NCBI RefSeq assembly: GCF_002094855.1
Contig: NZ_ARYN01000022.1
Location: 1-52,589, forward strand
Length of the DNA stretch: 52,589 bases
Source: Zunongwangia atlantica 22II14-10F7
Lineage (GTDB): Bacteria > Bacteroidota > Bacteroidia > Flavobacteriales > Flavobacteriaceae
Direction of reading: 5' to 3'
A program made the position numbers and the translations under genes. The notes under the pieces are model-generated. The model saw only the letters and a program-made list of their open reading frames with translations. It searched no databases and was not told the DNA's origin. How positions within the stretch are numbered: the first letter of the stretch is position 1; every line of letters begins with the position of its first letter. Positions 18,101 to 25,065 of this stretch are shown one piece after another.

Positions 18101-20482
18101 ATGATTCTTTCTAATATTACACCTAATACTTCCGATATTAATTCCCAAACAATACAACTTATGCATGGCTACTGGCGCGCAGCTAATTATCTCTCAGTCG
18201 GACAGATTTATTTGCGAAATAACCCATTGCTTAAACGACCTTTAGCTAAAAAAGATATCAAACTTATGAGACTGGGACACTGGGGAACAACTCCTGGTCA
18301 GAATTTTATATATACCCATCTCAACCGAATCATTAAAAAATACGAATTAGATATGGTATACGTTTCCGGTCCAGGTCATGGCGGACCGGCTTTAGTTGGT
18401 AATACTTACTTAGAGGGCAGCTATTCCGAAATTTACCCAGAAATCACCCAGGATGAAAAGGGATTAAAGAAACTCTTTAAGCAATTTTCATTTCCTGGAG
18501 GTATTCCCAGCCATGTTTCTCCAGAATGCCCGGGATCCTTTCATGAAGGAGGTGAATTAGGCTATTCACTTGCGCATAGCTTTGGTGCAGTTTTAGACAA
18601 CCCCAATTTGATTGCTACTTGTGTCGTTGGTGACGGTGAGGCGGAAACTGGTGCTTTGGCCACCTCTTGGCATTCCAATAAATTTATAAATCCGGAAACC
18701 GACGGAGTAGTTTTACCAATACTCCATCTAAATGGTTATAAAATAGCCAACCCAGCGCTTCTTGCAAGAATTCCCCAAGAAGAACTCATAAAACTTATGG
18801 AAGGTTACGGTTGGAAACCCTATATCGTCGCAGGTGATGAGCCCTTGAAAGTACATGAAGACATGGCATTTGCTTTGGAAAATGCGATCGTAGATATTCA
18901 AGAGATAAAAGCAAAAGCAACTCAAACTGATTCCAAACGTCCTGTCTGGCCCATGATAATTTTAAAAACACCAAAAGGTTGGACTGGTCCAAAATATATT
19001 GATGATAAGCCTGTAGAAAATCATTTTCGCTCCCACCAAGTACCAATATCTGATCCAATTAATAACGAAGACCATTTTCAACAGCTGGAGAAATGGTTGC
19101 GAAGTTATCAAGTAGATCAGCTCTTTGATGATGAAGGCACTCTTAAAAAAGAGTACCAGCAATTAGCACCAAAGGCATGCAACCGGATGGGAATGAATCC
19201 TCATACTAATGGGGGACTTTTATTAAAAGACCTAAAGCTCCCTAGTGTAAAGGATTTCGCTGTTAAAGTTAATTCTCATGGTGATATTGGTCCAGGAGAT
19301 ACTCGAAGTGCTGGTGCATTCCTAAAAGAAGTTATGAAAATCAATTCAGATGAGAAAAACTTTAGACTCTTTGGCCCAGATGAAATTTTATCTAATAGAC
19401 TTAATGAGGTCTTCGAAACTACCAATCGGCAATGGAATGCACAAACCAAAAACACAGATGAATTTTTGGCCCCGGAAGGACGGGCCATGGAAATATTAAG
19501 CGAGCACCTATGTGAAGGCTGGCTTGAAGGCTATTTGCTTACCGGAAGACACGGACTTTTCACCTCATATGAAGCTTTTATACATATTATTGATTCCATG
19601 TTTAATCAACATGCAAAATGGTTGAAAGTAACAAAAGAATTACCATGGCGTCGTCGATTAGCATCATTGAATATATTGTTATCTTCACATGTCTGGAGAC
19701 AGGATCACAATGGTTTTACGCATCAAGACCCTGGTTTTATAGACCACGTGATCAATAAAAAAGCTTCAATTATTCGTGTATATCTTCCGCCTGATGCTAA
19801 TTGTCTTTTACTAATATTGAAACATTGTTTAGAAAGTAAACATTATGTCAATGTCATGGTTGCGGGAAAACACCCTTCACCACAATGGCTATCTATGGAT
19901 CAAGCCGAATTACATTGCAAAAAAGGTATTGGTATTTGGGAATGGGCTAGTAATGATCAGCAAGATAGTACAGATCTGGTAATGGCTTGCGCCGGTGATA
20001 TACCAACGCTAGAAACATTGGCCGCAGTATCTATTCTTCGCAAAGAAATTCAGGAAATTAAGATTCGTGTCATAAATGTAGTCGACCTTATGAAATTGCA
20101 ATCGACCAATGAGCATCCACATGGTTTATCCGATTCCGATTTTGATGCACTATTTACCAAAGATAAACCGGTTATATTCGCTTTCCATGCTTATCCCTGG
20201 TTAATTCACAGACTTACTTATAAACGTAACAACCATTTGAACTTTCATGTACGAGGATATCAGGAAGAAGGAACTATTACTACTCCGTTTGATATGACAG
20301 TTCTTAATAAACTGGATCGATTTCATCTGGTTCAGGACGTCCTTAATTTTATTCCAAAATCGGGATCTCAATATGATTATCTTAAAGAAAAGATGAAGGA
20401 TATGTTAATTAAGCATCGTAACTACATTGAGGAACATGGGATTGATCTTCCGGAAGTAAAAGAATGGAAATGGAATTTATAG
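18101..20482 (+). CDS. xfp: Xylulose-5-phosphate/fructose-6-phosphate phosphoketolase
   Basis: A 793-residue thiamine-diphosphate enzyme cleaving xylulose-5-phosphate or fructose-6-phosphate with phosphate to acetyl phosphate. Family marks are [18 protein letters not shown] near the N terminus, [17 protein letters not shown], the TPP/Mg motif [14 protein letters not shown] (from about residue 177) with [22 protein letters not shown] and the C-terminal [18 protein letters not shown]. Length fits the family. It is monocistronic with no acetate kinase next to it. It could process pentose phosphates from the xylan locus downstream (inference). Confidence 0.95.
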   Translation: MILSNITPNTSDINSQTIQLMHGYWRAANYLSVGQIYLRNNPLLKRPLAKKDIKLMRLGHWGTTPGQNFIYTHLNRIIKKYELDMVYVSGPGHGGPALVGNTYLEGSYSEIYPEITQDEKGLKKLFKQFSFPGGIPSHVSPECPGSFHEGGELGYSLAHSFGAVLDNPNLIATCVVGDGEAETGALATSWHSNKFINPETDGVVLPILHLNGYKIANPALLARIPQEELIKLMEGYGWKPYIVAGDEPLKVHEDMAFALENAIVDIQEIKAKATQTDSKRPVWPMIILKTPKGWTGPKYIDDKPVENHFRSHQVPISDPINNEDHFQQLEKWLRSYQVDQLFDDEGTLKKEYQQLAPKACNRMGMNPHTNGGLLLKDLKLPSVKDFAVKVNSHGDIGPGDTRSAGAFLKEVMKINSDEKNFRLFGPDEILSNRLNEVFETTNRQWNAQTKNTDEFLAPEGRAMEILSEHLCEGWLEGYLLTGRHGLFTSYEAFIHIIDSMFNQHAKWLKVTKELPWRRRLASLNILLSSHVWRQDHNGFTHQDPGFIDHVINKKASIIRVYLPPDANCLLLILKHCLESKHYVNVMVAGKHPSPQWLSMDQAELHCKKGIGIWEWASNDQQDSTDLVMACAGDIPTLETLAAVSILRKEIQEIKIRVINVVDLMKLQSTNEHPHGLSDSDFDALFTKDKPVIFAFHAYPWLIHRLTYKRNNHLNFHVRGYQEEGTITTPFDMTVLNKLDRFHLVQDVLNFIPKSGSQYDYLKEKMKDMLIKHRNYIEEHGIDLPEVKEWKWNL

Positions 20483-20676
20483 CTTTAAAACATTAAAAAA
20501 CCTTTACTTATTTAATTCTTTTTGATAAACGCTATTATGAAAACCCTAACTAAACGTCGAACTTAAAAATTTTTTGTATTTAACTTAACAAATGTTTACC
20601 TAATTATTTACAGAAATTTATAATTCATTGCTGTTTTTATTTTTTTGGATATAAGTAATTTTACAAAGACCAAAAA

Positions 20677-21411
20677 ATGAAGATGACAATGAAGACCATA
20701 TCAAAAACTCAAAAAAATTCCGGAAATTTTAGTATAACTTCTGTAATAGAAAGACTTGAAAAAAAATATCATCTTACTACTGATGAAAAGCAAAAAATTT
20801 TTAAACTTAAAGATTGTTTAATCTCCGGTATAGCTGAATGTTCAGAAGGAGGTTTTAACAAAGATGGAAAATTCATTTCTGAATCAAATTCTAACCTAGG
20901 TCAAATACGCATAAGTTATTTCTGTTTTGAAGATAGAAAACAAAAATTTTTAATTCTAGGAGGATATCATTCTTCAACTGAAATCGAATCTGATAAAGTA
21001 TTACGTTGGAGGTCTAAAGAGATCTACAGAAGGCTTGTCCAAACCAGCTTCCTTTATGAAAAGATTGCTAATGAAAGTAAAAAGTTATTTTACCGTAATA
21101 GTTTTAGAACTTTTGCTAGCATACATCGCCAGACAAGTCGAACCCTGATAAATCTTTATCAAATTGAAAAACAATTCCCCTCATATGAACATTTAGTACT
21201 TCAATTTAGAAAATTTCAACTGTCAAACACATCAGCTTTTCTAGAGCATTGTCTTAGTCAGGAAAAAAAGTTTTCTGCTGATTTAGAAACTTTGGCAAGC
21301 TTAAGCGTTACCTCTGATAAGAGTGATTCTATAAATGAACAAATTCTCATAAGAAAAAAAGACATTTTAGATCCATTAGAAAATTTAGTAAATAATCCTC
21401 TTGTATGTTAA
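20677..21411 (+). CDS. Uncharacterised family protein, copy 2
   Basis: A 244-residue soluble protein paralogous to copy 1 (13674-14393). The N-terminal IERLEKKYHLTTDEKQKIFK corresponds to the KINSKFELN region, SEGGFNKDGKFISE to the glycine segment, and YFCFEDRKQKFLIL to the following strand. A charged helical C-terminal half follows. The leader AAAGACCA just before the start matches copy 1. A terminator-like hairpin follows. No known domain recognised. Confidence 0.6.
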   Translation: MKMTMKTISKTQKNSGNFSITSVIERLEKKYHLTTDEKQKIFKLKDCLISGIAECSEGGFNKDGKFISESNSNLGQIRISYFCFEDRKQKFLILGGYHSSTEIESDKVLRWRSKEIYRRLVQTSFLYEKIANESKKLFYRNSFRTFASIHRQTSRTLINLYQIEKQFPSYEHLVLQFRKFQLSNTSAFLEHCLSQEKKFSADLETLASLSVTSDKSDSINEQILIRKKDILDPLENLVNNPLVC

Positions 21412-21416
21412 TTGAT

Positions 21417-21461
21417 GTAATCAGGTTCAACCGGTTTGAGTTACTGATTAAACCTGGTTAC
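21417..21461 (+). terminator. Probable terminator after copy 2
   Basis: An 11-bp inverted repeat (21417-21427 with 21451-21461, one G:T pair) has a 23-base loop that itself contains a CCGG palindrome. ACTTTTTTC follows. Confidence 0.55.
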
Positions 21462-21739
21462 ACTTTTTTCTAAGAACTCTTTATAGGAGAATTCACGCAG
21501 ATAACAGATATAATAATACTAATTTTGTTTTTTTCAAGAGCTATCAATGTTCCGGAAAATTGATAACAGCATTTAGTTAAACAGAACACTTATCAACCTT
21601 TATTTAATATTACTATAAAATGGATTATAAGTCTATGATTCAAATTTAATCGAATTCCTCCTTTACCTCGGGATCAAAAAATGACAATCATAAAATCAAT
21701 AATTTAAATAATTTAAATAAATCTAGTGAAAACATTGCT
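21462..21739. other. AT-rich intergenic region
   Basis: No coding frame recognised between the terminator and the small gene at 21740. Confidence 0.4.
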
Positions 21740-21988
21740 ATGAAAAGAGACAAGAACAAAAAAATGGATGATGAACAGTATGTCATTCTACGTAAAAACG
21801 GATTCAATAACCAAAAAGCTAAGATAATATCACAAAATAAAGAATACTCCAAGGAATCTAATATTAAATCCTATTCTGACGAAGGGCTTAAGATTAATGC
21901 AAGAAACCTAGGAATCACTAATTATGATAAGTTGGATAGAGACAGTCTGATAAGCGCCATCTTGGAAAGAAGTAATATCAATTCTTGA
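21740..21988 (+). CDS. Small DUF7218/Rho-N-like protein
   Basis: An 82-residue highly charged protein. The N-terminal part (KMDDEQYVILRKNGFNNQKA) resembles the DEQYxxLRxxGxxxxKAxRI stretch of DUF7218-type proteins. The C-terminal LKINARNLGITNYDKLDRDS plus LISAIL resembles a Rho-N/SAP-like helix-extended-loop-helix of the KxxLYxxAKxLGIxGxxxMxKxELIxAL type. Such small proteins often sit with stress genes and may bind nucleic acid (inference). It is a single gene. Confidence 0.55.
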   Translation: MKRDKNKKMDDEQYVILRKNGFNNQKAKIISQNKEYSKESNIKSYSDEGLKINARNLGITNYDKLDRDSLISAILERSNINS

Positions 21989-22544
21989 TGATTTATCAAG
22001 CATATGAATATTTATATCTCGATCACTGCCCGTACATTCCTCTTTTTATCAACTTAAGAATCAATTGCTGAAAAACGCAATTTAATTACGATTAATTTAA
22101 TTTAAATTGCTTTAATTTACATTATATTAATATTTTAACATTATATTGGGGTTTAAACGCTTGTAATTAGATATCTTTAAAAGTGTATAGGTCCGCAAAT
22201 TAGTAACCTATAAGTTAGTTTGGTCGACAGCCTCCATAGGTAGCTATCCTATGGATGCTTTTTCCTATTTTGTTCCACCAATGATTGGATGAATAGGTTT
22301 TATTTTCTGCATACAAGAATTAATACTAGATAGATTATTAACTCTATGACACAAGCTTCAAATTTATTCTAATACTCCAAAAATAACTCTTCTGTTTAAT
22401 CACATCCATTATTGAATAAACATTCTAAAAAATCTTTCGATCGATTTAGTTTAAATTCAAAAATAATTTCACAAACCTCTGACATATAATCCCATAATCA
22501 CTTTATACCTTTAAATGAACATTCAATAAAAATGAAGAAGACTT
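21989..22544. other. Gene-free region
   Basis: About 550 AT-rich bases. Apart from the candidate structured RNA at 22180-22265 nothing is recognised. The last ~50 bases are presumably the promoter of the truncated gene at 22545. Confidence 0.4.
22180..22265 (+). ncRNA. Candidate structured small RNA
   Basis: In a gene-free stretch, two hairpins follow each other: TATAGGT/ACCTATA (22186-22192 with 22206-22212) and CCATAGG/CCTATGG (22234-22240 with 22248-22254). The second is followed by ATGCTTTTTCC, like an intrinsic terminator, though no gene precedes it. No known RNA family recognised. Confidence 0.25.
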
Positions 22545-22628
22545 ATGAGTGATCTCCAGAAACAAGAAGAAATAAAAGATATTAAACCTAATGAGTGTAT
22601 CAGAAGAATTCAGTCAAAGTTCCTGTAA
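22545..22628 (+). pseudogene. Third copy of the unknown family, truncated by the IS
   Basis: ATG at 22545 opens MSDLQKQEEIKDIKPNECIR followed by RIQSKF. This aligns with the N termini of copies 1 and 2 (copy 1: TQEISISDCLHKINSKF). The next bases are the IS terminal repeat, which supplies a TAA stop two codons later. The remaining ~200 codons are not found on the far side of the IS, so they were deleted. Confidence 0.6.
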
Positions 22629-22635
22629 GCTTCCC
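22624..22635. repeat. IS terminal inverted repeat, left
   Basis: TGTAAGCTTCCC, the exact reverse complement of 23843-23854. It lies at the 3' end of orfB. Confidence 0.85.
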
Positions 22636-23613
22636 CTAATTAGAACTGCCTGATTGTCTAAAATTACTGTTTTTCATAGTTCTGGCGGTACCGCCAGAAC
22701 TAAGAAATTCTGCATAGGCTACAGGTGCCATTTTTCCTAAGGCATCATGTGGCCGGACGTTATTATAATCTTCCATCCAAGTTTGGGTTTGTTCCCTGAC
22801 TTGGTTTAGATCTTCAAAGATATACTTATTGAGCACTCCTCTTCGGTAACTTCCATTAAAGCTTTCAATAAATGCATTTTGTGTCGGCTTTCCGGGTTGG
22901 ATATACTGAAAAATGATGCCTTGCATCTGACTCCACTCCGAGGCGATCTTAGCTACAAATTCAGGACCATTATCCATCCTTATTTTTTGAGGTTTTCCCC
23001 TGCGATTAATTAAATGGTTTAATACCCAAATGACACGCTTGCTGGGCAATGAAAAATCAATTTCTATATGTAATGCTTCCCGGTTATAATCATCAATAAC
23101 TGTTAGGCCGCGGAAGCGTCTTTTATTCTCTAAAACATCAGTAACAAAATCAATACTCCAACTACCATTGAGAGCCAATGGAACTTCCAAAGGTTCTTTG
23201 ACTCTGGCCGGTAATCGCTTTTTTACCTTTCTTCTTAAACTTAAACCAAGTTTTTTATAGACCCGGTACACCCGTTTATGGTTCCAAGGCTTACCTTCAT
23301 GGCGTAATCGTTCATAAGCCATCCAAAAGCCCTCTTCCGAGTGTTCTTCAGCCTTTTGTTGTAAAGCTGTTTCGATCGCAGTATCGTTCTTCGGCAAAGG
23401 ACTGTAGCAATAAACACTCTTACTCATATTCAAAACACGGCATGCCCTACTAATACCGTAATGAATAAGTTCTTTTGTGATAGCTCGTTTACGGCAGGGC
23501 TTTAAAGCTTTCCTGCCTGCCGGCAGGCAGGTTTTCAATAATCTCTTTGGCCATCTGATGATCCAGCGATAAATTGGCATACATCTGCTTGAGCCTTCGA
23601 TTTTCTTCCTCAA
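22636..23613 (-). CDS. IS3-family transposase OrfB (DDE integrase core)
   Basis: A 325-residue open frame including the out-of-frame start shared with orfA. The functional part begins near KALKPCRKRAITKEL. An HTH_21-like region (YGISRACRVLNMSKSVYCY) precedes the retroviral-integrase-type rve core. The DDE residues are the Asp in SIDFVTD, the Asp in RMDNGPEF and the Glu in NAFIESFNGSYR. The C terminus FLSSGGTARTMKNSNFRQSG includes residues encoded by a palindrome (22679-22700). It is normally made as an OrfAB fusion by -1 frameshifting. The core looks intact. Confidence 0.85.
   Translation of the reverse strand: MRKKIEGSSRCMPIYRWIIRWPKRLLKTCLPAGRKALKPCRKRAITKELIHYGISRACRVLNMSKSVYCYSPLPKNDTAIETALQQKAEEHSEEGFWMAYERLRHEGKPWNHKRVYRVYKKLGLSLRRKVKKRLPARVKEPLEVPLALNGSWSIDFVTDVLENKRRFRGLTVIDDYNREALHIEIDFSLPSKRVIWVLNHLINRRGKPQKIRMDNGPEFVAKIASEWSQMQGIIFQYIQPGKPTQNAFIESFNGSYRRGVLNKYIFEDLNQVREQTQTWMEDYNNVRPHDALGKMAPVAYAEFLSSGGTARTMKNSNFRQSGSSN
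22679..22700. repeat. 22-bp perfect palindrome inside orfB
   Basis: GTTCTGGCGGTACCGCCAGA followed by AC is identical to its reverse complement. It encodes SGGTA near the transposase C terminus and is more GC-rich than its surroundings. Confidence 0.7.
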
Positions 23614-23788
23614 GGTCTTTTAAACGCTTGAGTTCTTTACCGTTCATACCGCCATAGCGTTCCCGCCACTTGTAAAAAGCAGCTGTGCTGATTTTGTACT
23701 CCCGGCTGATCTCAGCGGCCGTTTTGCCATTATCAAATTCCTTTAAAATCTTGGCGATTTGTTGTGGTGAATATTTACTCTTCTTCAT
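23489..23788 (-). CDS. IS3-family OrfA (helix-turn-helix protein)
   Basis: A 99-residue HTH_Tnp_1-type protein. The N-terminal helix-turn-helix is at about residues 8-45 (YSPQQIAKILKEFDNGKTAA, ISREYKISTAAFYKW). A leucine-zipper-like coiled coil is at about 53-80 (LKRLKDLEEENRRLKQMYAN). The last residues, ENLPAGRQESFKALP, come from an inserted palindrome and probably replace a normal ending near EIIEKKL. Confidence 0.85.
   Translation of the reverse strand: MKKSKYSPQQIAKILKEFDNGKTAAEISREYKISTAAFYKWRERYGGMNGKELKRLKDLEEENRRLKQMYANLSLDHQMAKEIIENLPAGRQESFKALP
23512..23531. repeat. 20-bp perfect palindrome (LPAGR-type) in the orfA/orfB overlap
   Basis: CCTGCCTGCCGGCAGGCAGG is self-complementary. 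It encodes LPAGR in both transposase frames and sits between GAAAA and AAAGC, where IS3 elements usually have the A-rich slippery site. Confidence 0.8.
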
Positions 23789-23842
23789 AATTACTGTTTA
23801 AAATTAAGCAAAATATTATACTTTTAAACAGTTCGCTTTTAA

Positions 23843-23854
23843 GGGAAGCTTACA
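23843..23854. repeat. IS terminal inverted repeat, right
   Basis: GGGAAGCTTACA, the partner of 22624-22635. It lies upstream of orfA. Confidence 0.85.
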
Positions 23855-24274
23855 GCATTTCTTCTATACATCCTCGGCAAGATTTGAACCATAGATTTAT
23901 AAATATTGGTTTTTCAGTTTTTCCTCCAATTGTTATAGAATTTCCATTCAGTAGGTTGAATTTATGCGGCTCTATTTGCATTCCAATTTTTTTAAAATCA
24001 GCTGATCGCTTTATATACTTTTTTCCTATCCTTAATATTTAAATGATTGAATTAAAGAATCACCTTTTTCGGTCATTTTTGTAAATCGAAATCTAAGTGA
24101 CACTCTTTCTTTAGTTGTATCAGGAATTAATTTCATATTTAGTTCATCAAATTCTACTTTGCTTAGAATTTCACCTGTGAATTCATTTTGATAGTACTTT
24201 GACTCTGGTCTTTCCTTATTACAACCCTGTAGTATTAGGCAAAATATTATTATGCTAAAAATTTTTAATTTCAT
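23855..24274 (-). pseudogene. TlpA/thioredoxin-like lipoprotein gene, frameshifted and cut by the IS
   Basis: The leftward frame from ATG 24274 begins MKLKIFSIIIFCLILQGCNK, a lipoprotein signal with lipobox LQGC. It runs 80 codons to a stop at 24032. A frame slip just there would continue into RIGKKYIKRSADFKKIG, then GGKTEKPIFINLWFKSCRGC followed by IEEM. This is a thioredoxin-fold start with a CxxC (CRGC) active site. It ends exactly at the IS end (23855). The protein was probably an exported or membrane-anchored thiol-disulfide oxidoreductase, now inactive. An upstream in-frame Met at 24313 is less likely because the signal peptide starts at 24274. Confidence 0.6.
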
Positions 24275-24537
24275 ATATCTTGAATTATTGCAACCAACGG
24301 CAGTTTGTCTCAAAACTACCTGCTTTGGTTTTAAAAATAGTTGAAATTAGGATTGAAAACAAAATTTATACTATGATCAATATTTTTTGTAGTGCATTCG
24401 ATAAAAGCTTTATTCATTCTTATAGAAGCTTTAATATACTTCTTGAAGGTTGGAATTACTATATTAGACTGGACATAGAGTTGAATGAATATTATTGTAA
24501 GTTGTTACTTAGAAATTATGAGACGTAAAGCCAAACA

Positions 24538-24811
24538 CTACACTTTGTTAGTCATGCCTTCAGCCCAAACGAGGCTTTGATCGTAAAGATTAATAATAGC
24601 GTATATATTTCCTTTAGTACAGGCTTCAAAAAAATTATTAATACGAATCATCCATTTATTTTTCAATTTTATAATTGTAAAAGGTTTTAAGGACTAAGCT
24701 CAACATTTGGATTGGCCAGGCATGAGCATAATATCACCGGTATTAGCAACCATTTTAGTTTTTTCCCAAAGATTACTTTCTACTATTGAGGTATAGATAG
24801 AAAGAAGAATT
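24538..24811 (-). pseudogene. Possible degraded gene (two leftward fragments)
   Basis: Two short leftward open stretches look protein-like: 24811-24700 (YTSIVESNLWEKTKMVANTG then DIMLMPGQSKC) and 24693-24538 (MIRINNFFEACTKGNIYAII then NLYDQSLVWAEGMTNKV). The second resembles the start of SnoaL/DUF4440-like proteins (FFEAxxxGDxxAIxxLYD), but this is a weak impression. Stops and frame changes mean it is not functional. Confidence 0.2.
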
Positions 24812-24813
24812 TA

Positions 24814-24827
24814 TGAAATCGATTGCA
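24814..24827. promoter_or_regulatory. LacI-family-type operator, distal
   Basis: TGAAATCGATTGCA fits TGnAAnCGnTTnCA, the classic LacI/GalR/PurR operator pattern, and is a near palindrome with an AATCGATT core. A second, inverted copy of twelve of its bases lies at 25026-25037. The LacI-type regulator of the locus is the natural candidate. Confidence 0.5.
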
Positions 24828-25024
24828 TAAATTTTTAGAATTTTATTGCTATCTATATAGATGAACTCTTTTGATGATTTAATAATACATCATTTTTTAT
24901 AGTTTAAAATTATTTTTTATCAGTAAAAGATGGTTTTATTTGATAATTAATTTTTAAATTATTAAACTTGTAGTCATTAAAACTATTAGTTGCGCTTGTA
25001 AATCTATTTTTTTTTAATTATTAA

Positions 25025-25038
25025 AGCAATCGATTTCG
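25025..25038. promoter_or_regulatory. LacI-family-type operator, promoter-proximal
   Basis: AGCAATCGATTTCG contains GCAATCGATTTC, the exact reverse complement of GAAATCGATTGC at 24815-24826. It lies about 28 bases before the susC ATG, where binding could block transcription. The spacing between sites (~210 bp) would suit looping. Confidence 0.5.
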
Positions 25039-25065
25039 TGATTCTAACCATTTAAAATTTTTATT

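Larger units (their letters stand above)
22624..23854 (-). mobile_element. IS3-family insertion sequence (IS407-like)
   Basis: A 1231-bp element bounded by perfect 12-bp inverted repeats TGTAAGCTTCCC (22624-22635) and GGGAAGCTTACA (23843-23854); similarity extends a few bases further inward. It carries leftward orfA (23788 to 23489) and orfB (23613 to 22636) in different frames, the IS3-family layout. The flanks (AGTTCC and GCATTT) share no target duplication. The neighbouring genes on the two sides differ and both are cut, so adjacent DNA was probably deleted after insertion. It contains two perfect GC-rich palindromes. Confidence 0.9.
24275..25065. other. Upstream region of susC
   Basis: About 790 bases with no intact gene. 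It holds the degraded fragments at 24538-24811 and two operator-like palindromes. The last ~200 bases are very AT-rich and must contain the susC promoter. Confidence 0.4.

Noticed and set aside
21417-22265. Possible CRISPR or tandem-repeat array in the intergenic DNA
   Set aside because: Only single hairpins are present. There is no regular repeat-spacer pattern and no cas gene.
22618-23860. Target-site duplication around the IS
   Set aside because: The three- and four-base flanks (TCC/GCA, TTCC/GCAT) do not match.
24280-24528. 82-codon rightward open frame
   Set aside because: It overlaps the lipoprotein start on the other strand, has no recognisable domain and its composition looks like non-coding AT-rich DNA.
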